64,000 bases of DNA from Phyllobacterium endophyticum (GCF_003010935.1 NZ_PGGN01000001.1:1054001-1118000); one strand, 5' to 3'. Counted from the stretch's first letter, positions 48,198 through 58,030 are shown. Program-made: numbers and translations. Notes: generated by a model not told the origin, from the sequence alone.

Positions 48198-49679
48198 CTA
48201 TCTCTGCGCACTCTTCAGGAGATACGGTCTCCACGCCCGAATTCGTTCAGCGATACTCGTAAAAACAATGTTTATCTCGTTGAGAATTGGATGGCGCGTT
48301 GCCTTCAGCCCAATGAACCATCCAATAATTGCAAGAAAGCAGACAAGGACCGTTTCAGCTGCCGTGAAGTTGAACCGGAAGCCGAGATATGCCGCAACCA
48401 GCAGTGGGCCGGTAATGGCCGATAGGCTTGCCAGGAAGCTGGGCAGGATTGCTTTGTAAAGGTCCCACCACTCGAAACGGATGTAGCGCCGGACAAAGAT
48501 GAAGCATAGCACCATCTGCAGCGGCAGGCTGATGAATTGGCTCGCGGCGATCGCGGTAACCCCAAAGAAGGCAGCGATACACAGAATAGCAGCGGAAGAT
48601 ACTCGCGAGATCATATTGAATGCAAATGCTGAACGATTGGCATTCAACGCAATCAGCAACGGGTAGGTAAGCACCACTGGGAAGAAGAAAACAGATGATA
48701 GGGTCAACAATCTCGCAATCGGTATGACGTCTTCCCATCCGTGACCCAGAACCAGCCGTACAATCGGGTCCGAAATTATTGCCACCATCAAGAGCGCTGG
48801 CCAATAGACCGCGCTAATGAAACCAAGAGCACGCAGATAAGATGGTTTAATGTCCAGATTGTTACGGACGCCCGCCGCCAGAGCGGGAAATGCCACCGAG
48901 AATACCGACGACAGAACCAATTTGTCGGGAAGATTGGATATTGTGACTGAGCGATTGTAGCGGCCAACAGCTGCAGACGACATGATGCTGCCTAACATAA
49001 CCATCGGCAGTGAATCATACAGACGGTCAACGACGCTGGTCGCACCTCTGTATCGGCCGAACCTGGTCAGCGCAGGAAGCGATTGGAAGGAAGGGATGAA
49101 GCTCCACCACAACTGACGTGCCGCAAGGGTCAATGCCGTTGAGGCAATGCTTGCAACGAGTGCTCCGATCGCAAAGCTCACAAACCCCCAATCGAGCATG
49201 GCAAAACCAATCGTTGCAATAGCATTCACTGAAAGGCGAACGGTATCTATGAGCGTAACGGTGCCGAACTGCATATCTCGCCGCAGAAGGGACAGGTTCG
49301 GGGCCGCCAGACTTTCGATCACCGCTGCCGTGATTGTCAGCCAGAGAAACAGCTTCAGTGAAACGTTTTCATAGAACTGGGCTAGCCAAGGGGACGCGAG
49401 AAAGAGTCCGATTGCCAGAATGCAGGTGAAACAGACCATTACCGTGCGGGCGGTGCATACGTCCTGCGGTTCGACTTTGTCGAGCTGAATCAGAAAATCG
49501 GATGCCACGAATTCGCGTAACGAAAAAACCATCGTCGTCACGCTAAGTCCTATGACTGACAGACCAATTTCGGTTGGCGCCATCATGCGGGACATGACAA
49601 CAATGAAGCTAAGACTTATGACAATGCTAAGGTACTGCCCCAGCGTTGCCATGAAAAAGGCACGGCGTACATATTTCAT
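48198..49679 (-). CDS. Polysaccharide flippase (Wzx/oligosaccharide flippase family)
   Basis: The 493-residue integral membrane protein has about 12-14 hydrophobic segments and begins MKYVRRAFFMATLGQYLSIV, with MAPTEIGLSVIGLSV and LRRDMQFGTVTLID in early loops. These features match the polysaccharide-synthesis (Wzx/MATE-like) flippases that move undecaprenyl-linked oligosaccharides to the periplasm. AGGAGAGG lies 9 bases before ATG 49679, which I prefer to the upstream ATG at 49709. It is the first gene of the minus-strand arm and is divergent from the pyruvyltransferase arm. Confidence 0.92.
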   Translation of the reverse strand: MKYVRRAFFMATLGQYLSIVISLSFIVVMSRMMAPTEIGLSVIGLSVTTMVFSLREFVASDFLIQLDKVEPQDVCTARTVMVCFTCILAIGLFLASPWLAQFYENVSLKLFLWLTITAAVIESLAAPNLSLLRRDMQFGTVTLIDTVRLSVNAIATIGFAMLDWGFVSFAIGALVASIASTALTLAARQLWWSFIPSFQSLPALTRFGRYRGATSVVDRLYDSLPMVMLGSIMSSAAVGRYNRSVTISNLPDKLVLSSVFSVAFPALAAGVRNNLDIKPSYLRALGFISAVYWPALLMVAIISDPIVRLVLGHGWEDVIPIARLLTLSSVFFFPVVLTYPLLIALNANRSAFAFNMISRVSSAAILCIAAFFGVTAIAASQFISLPLQMVLCFIFVRRYIRFEWWDLYKAILPSFLASLSAITGPLLVAAYLGFRFNFTAAETVLVCFLAIIGWFIGLKATRHPILNEINIVFTSIAERIRAWRPYLLKSAQR

Positions 49680-50010
49680 CGATTCGTGCCTCTCCTGCGT
49701 CGAACGCACACAATGTAGCCGATCCCGCTTTCAATGAAATGCAGCTAATGGGCGTAGCTCCCACACTAAAGCGGCGTAAACGCGGGAAATATCATCGGTG
49801 CGCGGCGAACGGATGGCGTGGAAATCGGCCCCGACAGTTTCACGCCTGCTTTCAAGACGTACGAGCTGTATGGCGACGCCGGAATGCCCTCCTCCCCCGA
49901 AAGGATAGATGGTCCCGACTGGCTTAAAAGACCATTATAAGCCTCCAGAAGCGAGACGTGTGGCTACAAGTGTTTTATTCGTTCGAAGATAATTCCCCAG
50001 AGGGCACGCT
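49680..50010. other. Divergent intergenic region of the polysaccharide locus
   Basis: This 331-base gap separates the flippase and pyruvyltransferase-like genes and must carry both promoters. An AT-rich patch around 49920-49940 contains CATTATAA, a possible -10 element for the plus-strand arm, but I see no matching -35. A ribosome binding site AGAGGG lies shortly before 50011. No tRNA, repeat or credible open frame is seen. Confidence 0.4.
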
Positions 50011-51264
50011 ATGAAGATTGGTCTATTTGGGCTCTTCGGCTGCGGGAATAGCGGAAACGATGCCTCGCTAGAATCGGCAATCGCCTTTCTCCGGCGCGTT
50101 GGCTTGGACAAAGACGTCACCTGTATATGCCCGGAGCCTAGACGGGTCGAAGAGGCGTATGGAGTACCCTCCAGGTTCCTTACTCCCCCGATCAATGAAG
50201 AATCCGCCGCGGCCAAAATAAACCGGGCGCTGCTGCGCGTGCCTTATCGTCTACTGGGAATTTGGCACGCAATCCGTGAGACACGAAAGCTGGACGTAAT
50301 AATAGTTCCGGGCACAGGTTTCCTGGACGACTTTCAGGACAGCCCGTTCGGGTGGCCCTTCATGGTGTTCAAGTGGTGCCTGGCTGGCTGGTTGCTACGC
50401 AAGGACATTTTCTTTGTCTGTATCGGCGCGGGGCCGATCAACCACTGGCTCAGCCGGTTCCTGATGAAAAGTGCAGCGCGAATGGCATCGTATCGTTCCT
50501 ACCGGGATGTCGCCTCGAAGCAATTCATGCAGAGCATTGGCATTGATGTCTCCCAGGATGGTGTCTATCCCGACATAGTCTTCAGTTTGAGCGCGATGCC
50601 ACCGCCTATGCCTCGTGATGGCGATGCGATCACCGTTGGTGTGGGAGTTATGTCCTATTTCGGCTGGTCAAGAGGCAATACAAACCGCGAGGACATCTAT
50701 CGGCGCTATCTGGCCAACCTCAATGACTTTGTTTCGTGGCTGCTGGACAATGGATTTCGGGTGCGGCTCCTGACTGGTGATGATGGGGACCGGTCCGCGA
50801 TCGATGATTTCATCCAAGGGCTGAAGTCGGCCAAAGGGCCTATCGGTGATCGTGTGTCGGCCGGAGGAACCCACACGTTGCAGGAACTCATGACCGAGAT
50901 CGTCAAAACCGACCTTGTTGTGGTTAGCCGGTATCACAACCTCGTCAGCGCGTTGAAACTCGGGCGCCCTGCGATATCACTGGAATATTCAATCAAGAAT
51001 CGCTCGCTTATGTCCGAAATGAAACTGGATGATTTTTGCCAGTCCATTGAGACATTCGACCTGGATCTTCTTAAAGAGCAATTTCGCAAGGCGCTCGAGC
51101 AGCAATCGGATCTGCGCAGGCAAATACTGAGTTGGGACGAGGAGTTCGCTAGGCGCCTTTCGACCCAAGAGGCGCGACTCCTCGAGCTTTTGCGCCGTCC
51201 GTCGCACCTTGGTCGCGTCGCGCCTACGATCGTTTCGAAGGTGGGGCCGCCATCAGTTGGATAA
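50011..51264 (+). CDS. Polysaccharide pyruvyl transferase family protein
   Basis: The 417-residue protein opens with MKIGLFGLFGCGNSGNDASL and has IVPGTGFLDDFQDSPFGWPF, FVCIGAGPINHW, YRSYRDVASKQFM and the later LVVVSRYHNLVSALKLGRPA with SLEYSIKNRSLM. These match the polysaccharide pyruvyl-transferase family (WcaK/CsaB type), which usually adds pyruvyl ketals to sugars but also includes glycosyltransferase-like members. It is the first gene of the plus-strand arm, followed after 126 bases by a GT4 enzyme. Confidence 0.88.
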   Translation: MKIGLFGLFGCGNSGNDASLESAIAFLRRVGLDKDVTCICPEPRRVEEAYGVPSRFLTPPINEESAAAKINRALLRVPYRLLGIWHAIRETRKLDVIIVPGTGFLDDFQDSPFGWPFMVFKWCLAGWLLRKDIFFVCIGAGPINHWLSRFLMKSAARMASYRSYRDVASKQFMQSIGIDVSQDGVYPDIVFSLSAMPPPMPRDGDAITVGVGVMSYFGWSRGNTNREDIYRRYLANLNDFVSWLLDNGFRVRLLTGDDGDRSAIDDFIQGLKSAKGPIGDRVSAGGTHTLQELMTEIVKTDLVVVSRYHNLVSALKLGRPAISLEYSIKNRSLMSEMKLDDFCQSIETFDLDLLKEQFRKALEQQSDLRRQILSWDEEFARRLSTQEARLLELLRRPSHLGRVAPTIVSKVGPPSVG

Positions 51265-51390
51265 ACCGATCGGTTGATGGCTTCGGTCAAAGTGCTGTCC
51301 CGCTCACCCCTCGTGAAGCGTTCAGCGGAGAGGTAGTCGCGGCTACGATACCACCAGGAGTACCAAGCTTTCTAGCAGGGACAGTGTTCG

Positions 51391-52587
51391 ATGAAGTTCG
51401 CTTATTTTGTACATCCGCACATTGGCGGCACGTACACCGTTTTCAAGCAATTGCGTGAGGGCCTGGCCGGTTACGGTATTGAGGTCTGCTGGCTGGCAAT
51501 GGGTGAAAGCGAAGCCTTGAAGCAGCCGCAATGGTTCCCCGAATTTGCACTCGGCAACAGCCTCGATATCGACGGGATGGCGACGGAGCGCGATCAGGCG
51601 AGGGCATTGGCGCAGGCAATTGCTGCGGGTGGTTTCGATGGTGTCTTCATCAATGTTCTGAGTGATCGTGTCCAGACCAATATCGCGCGATATTTGCCTG
51701 ACGAAGTCATGCGCATCATGATCGTGCACAACATCACGGCAGGAACCTATGCGGCAGCTTTGTCCGTTCGCGACCATGTTCACGCGGCCGTAGGGGTTTC
51801 GGATCGCATCAGGGACGATTTGATCCAGGCGATGGGCTTCCCAACCAAACGGACATTTTCCATTCCCCATGCGGCCGAGACCCGGTCTTCAAGAACGATC
51901 GAGCGAAAGGCGAGGACCACCGAGCCGCTCCGCGCCATCTTCCTTGGACGCGTCGAAGATGCTTCCAAAGGAGTATTCTGGCTTCCTGAAATATTGGACA
52001 AGCTCGACCCGTCGATTCACCTGACCGTTGCCGGCGACGGGCCGGACCTCAAGGCTCTGAAATTGAAGCTGGCGCGTCATTCCGGACGCGTCACATTTCT
52101 GGGTGCAGTGCATCCGAGTAAGGTACAGAAGCTCCTTTTCGAGCATGACGTCATGGTCATGCCATCACGGTTCGAGGGCTTCGGCCTGACGTTGACCGAG
52201 GCGATGGCTGCCGGGTGCATACCCGTGGTCTCACGCATTCGCGGTGTGACCAGTATGATCGTCGACGATGGAGTGGATGGTTATCTCTTTCCGATCGGCA
52301 ACACGGCGGAAGCAGCGCGTATTATTACAAAGATCGCCACCAATCCAGAGACTGCAAGCTCACTTTCGCTGGCCGCCCGGCAGAAGGCAGAACAGGTATT
52401 CACCATCGACTCCATGGCGCGGCGCTACTTTGATGTGATTGAGCAGGTCAGCGAAGGGCGCTTCGAAATAGCGCCGCCTCTCGATATCGAGGAATGGTCT
52501 TTGCCGAAAGGCCTTCGGCCCGCATTGCGGACGTTCATTCCAAAGCCGATCAAGAACTGGCTCCGGGTGATGCGGGAAAGAATCTGA
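51391..52587 (+). CDS. Family 4 glycosyltransferase
   Basis: The 398-residue GT-B enzyme has the nucleotide-binding half with LRAIFLGRVEDASKGVFWLP, LTVAGDGPDLKALKLKL and VTFLGAVHPSKVQKLLFEHD, and the hallmark MPSRFEGFGLTLTEAMAAG with the donor-binding glutamates. It probably builds the repeat unit in the cytoplasm. It lies between the pyruvyltransferase-like gene and the class III aminotransferase, all in the same direction. The donor sugar is unknown. Confidence 0.93.
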   Translation: MKFAYFVHPHIGGTYTVFKQLREGLAGYGIEVCWLAMGESEALKQPQWFPEFALGNSLDIDGMATERDQARALAQAIAAGGFDGVFINVLSDRVQTNIARYLPDEVMRIMIVHNITAGTYAAALSVRDHVHAAVGVSDRIRDDLIQAMGFPTKRTFSIPHAAETRSSRTIERKARTTEPLRAIFLGRVEDASKGVFWLPEILDKLDPSIHLTVAGDGPDLKALKLKLARHSGRVTFLGAVHPSKVQKLLFEHDVMVMPSRFEGFGLTLTEAMAAGCIPVVSRIRGVTSMIVDDGVDGYLFPIGNTAEAARIITKIATNPETASSLSLAARQKAEQVFTIDSMARRYFDVIEQVSEGRFEIAPPLDIEEWSLPKGLRPALRTFIPKPIKNWLRVMRERI

Positions 52588-52695
52588 AGCAGTACTTCTT
52601 TTGGGGCTGCCGGTGACTGAATTGCCGAAGTGAGTTCACCGACAGAGCGCTCTATTCTGGAACAAAGTTTGAAGCGCGTTCGACACGCTGAGGCA

Positions 52696-54093
52696 ATGAA
52701 TTCGAAAACTGAGGTTTGTCACATGGCCGCACCGATCGGCAACTTTGAAAAATCAAACCGGCTACGTCCGCTGGCGCATCGTCTCATACCAGGCGGCGCC
52801 CATACCTACGCAAAGGGAGACGACCAATATCCCGTCCTCTCGCCAGGTTTCATTGCGCGGGGCCTGGGAAGTCATGTCTGGGATGTCGATGGCAACGAAT
52901 ACATCGAATACGGCATGGGCAACCGGTCCGTAGGCCTCGGTCACGCCTATGGGCCTGTTCTTGAGGCAGCGACGCGACAACTCCAGCTCGGCTGCAATTT
53001 TACGCGGCCGGCCAGCATCGAAGTAGAATGTGCGGAAACCTTCCTTGCGACTATTCCCGGCGCAGAAATGGTCAAGTTCTGCAAGGATGGATCGGATGCG
53101 ACATCCGGCGCGGTACGGCTCGCGAGGGCGGTGACCGGGAGGGACATCATCGCACGGTGCGCCGATCATCCATTCTTTTCCACGGATGACTGGTTTATCG
53201 GTGACACCGAGATGAACGCAGGCATTCCGGCTGCCGTGCGGAACCTTACGGTCGACTTTCGGTATGACGATCTTGAAAGCGTGCGCCTTCTCTTTAACCG
53301 GTACCCGGGAAAAATAGCCGCACTTATTCTCGAACCGTCACGTGGTGACGATCCAAAGAATAACTTCCTCCATGCGGTGCGGGATATTTGCCACAAAAAT
53401 GGCGCGCTGGTCATTCTCGATGAAATGATCACGGGTTTTCGCTGGCACGCCGGCGGCGCTCAACAACTATATGATATCCAGCCCGATTTTTCCTGCTTTG
53501 GCAAAGCACTGGGCAACGGCTTCTCGATTTCGGCGCTTGCCGGCAAACGCGAGTATATGAAACTTGGTGGTCTTGAACAGACGGGCAGCCCGCGTGTGTT
53601 CTTGCTTTCCACGACTCATGGCGCGGAAACGCATGCAATGGCGGCATCCATCGCGACGATGCGCATTTACCAGGACGAGCCTGTCATCGACCATCTGTAC
53701 CGTCAGGGTGAAGCCCTGAGAGCCGGTATAGAACAGGTGGTATCTCGTCTCGGCCTCGCGGAATTCTTCCAGGTCACTGGCCGATCCTGCTGCCTGACCT
53801 ATGCTACACGCGACCAGAACAAATCGCAGTCTCAGGCATTCCGAACACTATTCCTGCAGGAAACCATAAAGCGCGGCGTGCTTATGCCTTCGCTCGTGGT
53901 CAGCTACACGCATAGCGATGAGGACGTCGCGCGCACGATCGAGGCAGTTGACGGTTCGCTCGGGGTTTACAAACAGGCACTCGAAAACGGTGTTGAAAAC
54001 TACCTCGTAGGCCGCCCGTCCGACGTTGTGTTCCGCCGCTTCAACAAGAGCCCGGCGCCTGTACGTGAACGGGAACTGGCAACGTATGATTGA
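52696..54093 (+). CDS. Class III aminotransferase, glutamate-1-semialdehyde aminomutase-like
   Basis: The approximately 465-residue PLP enzyme resembles HemL: RLIPGGAHTYAKGDDQYP near the start, VWDVDGNEYIEYGMGN, FCKDGSDATSGAVRLAR for PLP phosphate binding, VILDEMITGFRWHAGG for the cofactor Asp, and the Schiff-base lysine in CFGKALGNGFSISALAG. Heme synthesis here runs through ALAS, so a HemL role in tetrapyrrole synthesis is not needed; within a polysaccharide locus it more likely makes an amino sugar or amino-acid substituent. ATG 52696 has GAGG close upstream; GTG 52630 is possible. Its last 8 bases overlap the next gene. Confidence 0.87.
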   Translation: MNSKTEVCHMAAPIGNFEKSNRLRPLAHRLIPGGAHTYAKGDDQYPVLSPGFIARGLGSHVWDVDGNEYIEYGMGNRSVGLGHAYGPVLEAATRQLQLGCNFTRPASIEVECAETFLATIPGAEMVKFCKDGSDATSGAVRLARAVTGRDIIARCADHPFFSTDDWFIGDTEMNAGIPAAVRNLTVDFRYDDLESVRLLFNRYPGKIAALILEPSRGDDPKNNFLHAVRDICHKNGALVILDEMITGFRWHAGGAQQLYDIQPDFSCFGKALGNGFSISALAGKREYMKLGGLEQTGSPRVFLLSTTHGAETHAMAASIATMRIYQDEPVIDHLYRQGEALRAGIEQVVSRLGLAEFFQVTGRSCCLTYATRDQNKSQSQAFRTLFLQETIKRGVLMPSLVVSYTHSDEDVARTIEAVDGSLGVYKQALENGVENYLVGRPSDVVFRRFNKSPAPVRERELATYD

Positions 54094-55429
54094 TGTGGTT
54101 TCGCGGTGCTGGCGCTATCTGCTCCTGGTGATGCTGATCCTGATGCCTTTGAGCGTTCACGCTGAGGGGACCAAGTTTCCCCTTCGGGTTGCGGAAAATC
54201 GCCGCTATCTTGAAGATGCGACTGGCAAACCGTTCCTGATCACGGGCGAGGCTGCATGGTCGCTGATCGGAGATCTTTCCCGCGAGGACGCTGACAAGTA
54301 TCTCGCTGATCGGCAGCGCCGGGGCTTCAACACCATTCTTGTTTCGCTTATCGAACATCGGTTCAGCCGCAACGCGCCGCGCAATTTTTACAAGCGAGCG
54401 CCTTTTATGGTGGAAGGAGATTTCACCAAGCCGAATGAAAGCTACTTCAACGATGCGGACTGGATTCTCAATCGAGCGAGGGAACGCGGTTTCCTCGTTC
54501 TGCTTGTTCCATCCTATCTAGGCTCCGGTGGAGGGCCAGAAGGCTGGTTTCGGGAAGTCCAGGCGGCGGGACCCGAAGCGATGCGAACCTACGGGCGCTA
54601 TCTTGGCGAGAGATTTCGCAAATACCCGAATATCGTCTGGGTCCAAGGCGGCGACTATGATACGCCCGACAAGAGTTTGGTGGATGAGCTTGCGCGCGGC
54701 ATATCGGACATCGATCCGTCAGCTCTCCAGACTGTTCACCGTGGACCGGATACGCTCGGCAGTATGGAATGGGCGGGGGTGCCTTGGTTCAAGCTCGACA
54801 CGCTCTATGCTTATGACGATATCATCGATCGCGCGCTCCAGCGTGCGAGCACGGGACCGGAGATTCCATTCTTCTTTATCGAGGGTCCTTACGAGAACGA
54901 GCGAGGATCGGATGAGCAATCGCTTCGCCTGAACGCGTATGGCACAATTCTGTCAGGCGCTTGCGGCCAGATATTCGGCAACAACCCACTTTGGCATTTC
55001 GCGGGGCCTGGCCTTTATGACGTGGCAGGGACGTGGGAGGATGCATTGGCAAGCCGCGGCTCGCAGAGCATCACCCATCTAAAGCGCCTTTTCGACCCAC
55101 TTCCCTGGTGGGAACTTGAGCCCGAACGCGGCCGACTTCTGGCAAAACGAGGACAATCGTCCAAGGGTAACGCCTTGGGCGCGCTGACGAGGGAGGGCAC
55201 CTTGGCTGTGCTCTATTTGTCCGGACAAAGGTCTGTCGCCATCGACACAAATGCGTTAACCAAATCCGTCGGGCTTGCACGCTGGTACGATCCGGCTTCC
55301 GGTAATTATATGGACGAACCTGAGGCTGGAGCCATCGGACAGCAGGGGATTGTGACCTTCGAAGTGCCTCGATCCGCCAACTCCGGAGGCTTCGAGGATT
55401 GGGTGCTGGTTCTGACGAAGAGAGGCTAG
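54086..55429 (+). CDS. Secreted DUF4038 glycoside-hydrolase-like protein
   Basis: The 447-residue protein has a signal peptide (hydrophobic residues 10-24, cleavage probably after HAEG near 27). The mature part starts with FPLRVAENRRYLEDATGKPF and LITGEAAWSLIGDLSREDAD, the signature of DUF4038, a TIM barrel related to apiosidases (GH140). Candidate catalytic residues are the Asp in WVQGGDYDTP and Glu in FFFIEGPYENE. A C-terminal beta domain (about 355-447) resembles the putative collagen-binding domain that often follows. The start overlaps the aminotransferase stop by 8 bases, so it is co-translated with a sugar-synthesis gene. It may trim or process the polysaccharide in the periplasm. Confidence 0.85.
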   Translation: MIDVVSRCWRYLLLVMLILMPLSVHAEGTKFPLRVAENRRYLEDATGKPFLITGEAAWSLIGDLSREDADKYLADRQRRGFNTILVSLIEHRFSRNAPRNFYKRAPFMVEGDFTKPNESYFNDADWILNRARERGFLVLLVPSYLGSGGGPEGWFREVQAAGPEAMRTYGRYLGERFRKYPNIVWVQGGDYDTPDKSLVDELARGISDIDPSALQTVHRGPDTLGSMEWAGVPWFKLDTLYAYDDIIDRALQRASTGPEIPFFFIEGPYENERGSDEQSLRLNAYGTILSGACGQIFGNNPLWHFAGPGLYDVAGTWEDALASRGSQSITHLKRLFDPLPWWELEPERGRLLAKRGQSSKGNALGALTREGTLAVLYLSGQRSVAIDTNALTKSVGLARWYDPASGNYMDEPEAGAIGQQGIVTFEVPRSANSGGFEDWVLVLTKRG

Positions 55430-55566
55430 GTCCAGCAAAAGGCGTAGCGCATTTGCCGAAAGTGTAGTTCTGACGGCATACGTTCCTCCGAACTCCTCTC
55501 TCGCGGTTCAGCCTCCTCCTCAGTACCTTCCAGGAGAAAAACAGCTATCCCGGAAGGACGTACAGA

Positions 55567-56637
55567 ATGAAAGTGCTTGTTACAGGACACCGCGGTTATA
55601 TCGGAACAGTGATGGCGCCTTTTCTGATGAAAGCGGGCCATGAGGTTCACGGTTACGACGCCGAGCTTTATCGCAGTTGCTCCTACGCGCCCGGCGGTTC
55701 CATTGCCGATGTGCCGGCGCTGTGCAAGGACGTGCGAGACGTGACCGTGAGTGATCTCAAGGGCTTTGACGCAGTCATCCATCTCGCCGCATTGTCGAAT
55801 GATCCGCTGAGTAATCTCAACCCCGATATCACGTACGAAATCAATCATCGCGGCAGTGTGAAATTCGCCGAAACAGCAAAAAAAGCCGGCGTATCACGCT
55901 TTCTCTTTGCATCGTCCTGCAGCAATTACGGCAAGTCCGGCGAGGGAATGATCGACGAAACCGGCCAGCTAAATCCGGTGACGGCCTATGGCTCCTCGAA
56001 AGTCCTCGCTGAAAAAGATATCGCGAAACTCGCCGACGACAACTTCACGCCCACATATCTGAGGCCAGCGACAGCGTACGGTCTGTCGCCTATGTTGCGT
56101 TTCGATCTCGTTCTGAACAATCTGGTCGCGTGGGCCGTCACTGAGGGTGTGATCCTGCTGAAGTCAGATGGCTCGCCCTGGCGCCCAATCGTCCACATCG
56201 AGGATATTTCCCGGGCATTTCTTGCCGCCATGGAAGCTCCGAAGGAAAAGGTCCATAATGAGGCATTCAACGTCGGCCAGTCGGCGCATAATTACCGGAT
56301 AAGGGAAATTGCAGAGATCGTGGCGCAGGTCGTACCGGGCTGCCGTCTGGAATTCGCTGATGATGCAGGCCCCGACACACGTTCCTATCGGGTAAGCTTC
56401 GAAAAGATCGCAAGAATACTTCCGGCATTCAAGCCCGTGTGGGATGCCAAAGCCGGCGCGGAGCAGTTGCACGCGGCTTACATGAGTGCAGGTTTGACCC
56501 TTCAGGAGTTCGAGGGTCCGCGATATCAGCGGATCAGCCATATCCGGAAGTCTCTGGACGAGGGTACTCTCAATCAGAGCCTGCGCCGTGTCCCATCGTC
56601 GTCGCGGCATCCGGCTTTGGCCGATGCTGTCATATGA
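55567..56637 (+). CDS. NAD-dependent nucleotide-sugar epimerase/dehydratase
   Basis: The 356-residue extended SDR enzyme has the cofactor motif [18 protein letters not shown], then [32 protein letters not shown], and the catalytic Tyr-Lys pair in [14 protein letters not shown], followed by [12 protein letters not shown] and [17 protein letters not shown]. It acts on a nucleotide-activated sugar, as an epimerase, dehydratase or reductase; the CxNYG version of the active-site region is seen in a recurring surface-sugar subfamily. It begins the second sub-operon after a 137-base gap and is followed after 16 bases by a DUF4910 gene. Confidence 0.9.
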   Translation: MKVLVTGHRGYIGTVMAPFLMKAGHEVHGYDAELYRSCSYAPGGSIADVPALCKDVRDVTVSDLKGFDAVIHLAALSNDPLSNLNPDITYEINHRGSVKFAETAKKAGVSRFLFASSCSNYGKSGEGMIDETGQLNPVTAYGSSKVLAEKDIAKLADDNFTPTYLRPATAYGLSPMLRFDLVLNNLVAWAVTEGVILLKSDGSPWRPIVHIEDISRAFLAAMEAPKEKVHNEAFNVGQSAHNYRIREIAEIVAQVVPGCRLEFADDAGPDTRSYRVSFEKIARILPAFKPVWDAKAGAEQLHAAYMSAGLTLQEFEGPRYQRISHIRKSLDEGTLNQSLRRVPSSSRHPALADAVI

Positions 56638-56653
56638 CGGCTTTGAGTCGGCC

Positions 56654-58030
56654 ATGAACAGCTTTATGGTATCGTTCGATACAATCAGGTCGACGGGCGA
56701 CGCCGAGGTAGATGTGGGAATCCGCATTTACGCTCTCGCCGCCAGGCTCTTTCCGATCTGCCGTAGCATAACCGGGGATGGCGTGCGTGAAACGCTGCAA
56801 ATCCTTGGCCAGCAGATCGATCTGACCCAATACGAGGTTCCAACCGGTACACCGGTACTCGATTGGACGGTGCCACAGGAATGGAACATACGCGACGCGT
56901 ACATCAAGAATCCGTCAGGCGAGAAGGTGCTAGATCTAGCCGAGAATAACCTTCACGTTTTGGGCTATAGTATTCCCGTGCAGAAGACGATGCCGCTCGG
57001 CGAACTGAAATCGCATATCCACACCCTGCCCGAACAACCCAGCCTTATTCCCTATAGAACTTCATACTATAACGAGCAGTGGGGCTTCTGCATGGCCCAT
57101 GATGATTTTGCGCAGCTCGAAGACGGGAACTATGAGGTCTACATCGATTCCGAAAAGCGGGATGGGCACCTTAGCTATGGCGAATACGTGCATAAGGGTC
57201 ACACGGACAGGGATGTTCTACTTTCGGCTCACATCTGCCATCCCTCGTTAGCCAATGACAATTGTTCGGGGCTCGCATTGCTGGCTTGTCTCGCCAAAGC
57301 GTTGCGCACGCGCAAAACACGGTACAATTACCGCTTTCTTTTTGCGCCTGGAACGATCGGTGCGCTCACATGGCTTGCGGGCAATGAGCACAAGGTCTCC
57401 AGTATTGACCACGGCTTGATCGTTTCCTGTGTTGGCGACGGCGGCGGACCCAATTACAAGCGAAGCCGTCGGGGCAACTCCGTTATAGATCAGGTGATGG
57501 AATACGTGTTGAGCGTGGACGAAAGGCATGGAACAATCAGCGAGTTCAGTCCCTACGGTTACGACGAGCGCCAATATTGTTCGCCCGGATTCAACCTTCC
57601 GGTGGGGCTCTTCCAGCGAAGCGCCTTCGGAACGTTTCCCGAATATCACACCTCGGCCGACAATCTGGATTTTATCTCGCCGGAACATCTGGCTTCATCC
57701 TATCGGATGATCATGGAAGCCATCGATATACTGGAGATGAACTGGACGCCCCTTAACCTCTTTCCGAAAGGCGAGCCCCAGCTCGGGAGGCGCGGCCTTT
57801 ATTCGGCCTTGGGCGGCGATAAATCTGCAGGTGAAACCGCGATGGGATATTTATGGGTGCTCAACTTGGCGGATGGCAATCATACGCTGCTGGATATCAC
57901 TCGACGTTCAGGCATGTCCTTCCGTGATATCGCTCGCGCCGCGCAACTGCTTCTGGCCAATGGCCTGCTCGCCGACATCAGTGAGCAGCCCCCTCAGGCG
58001 GGTGAGACATCCATCAGTGGCCATACCTGA
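56654..58030 (+). CDS. DUF4910 zinc-peptidase-like protein with C-terminal winged helix
   Basis: The 458-residue protein begins with a helical region (ALAARLFPICRSITGDGVRE), has a beta-rich part (VPQEWNIRDAYIKNPSGEKV), and then an M28-like aminopeptidase domain with metal-ligand-type residues in LSAHICHPSLANDNCSGLAL, RFLFAPGTIGALTWL and GTFPEYHTSADNLDFI. The last 80 residues look like a winged helix (LDITRRSGMSFRDIARAAQL). This is the DUF4910 arrangement. No signal peptide is present, so it acts in the cytoplasm, which is unexpected for a peptidase in a polysaccharide operon. Its substrate is unknown. The 3' end overlaps rfbC convergently by 37 bases. ATG 56666 or 56624 could be the start. 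Confidence 0.82.
   Translation: MNSFMVSFDTIRSTGDAEVDVGIRIYALAARLFPICRSITGDGVRETLQILGQQIDLTQYEVPTGTPVLDWTVPQEWNIRDAYIKNPSGEKVLDLAENNLHVLGYSIPVQKTMPLGELKSHIHTLPEQPSLIPYRTSYYNEQWGFCMAHDDFAQLEDGNYEVYIDSEKRDGHLSYGEYVHKGHTDRDVLLSAHICHPSLANDNCSGLALLACLAKALRTRKTRYNYRFLFAPGTIGALTWLAGNEHKVSSIDHGLIVSCVGDGGGPNYKRSRRGNSVIDQVMEYVLSVDERHGTISEFSPYGYDERQYCSPGFNLPVGLFQRSAFGTFPEYHTSADNLDFISPEHLASSYRMIMEAIDILEMNWTPLNLFPKGEPQLGRRGLYSALGGDKSAGETAMGYLWVLNLADGNHTLLDITRRSGMSFRDIARAAQLLLANGLLADISEQPPQAGETSISGHT

Noticed and set aside
52696-54093. The aminotransferase as the tetrapyrrole enzyme HemL
   Set aside because: This lineage makes 5-aminolevulinate with ALAS, present here as hemA, and the gene is inside a polysaccharide operon.
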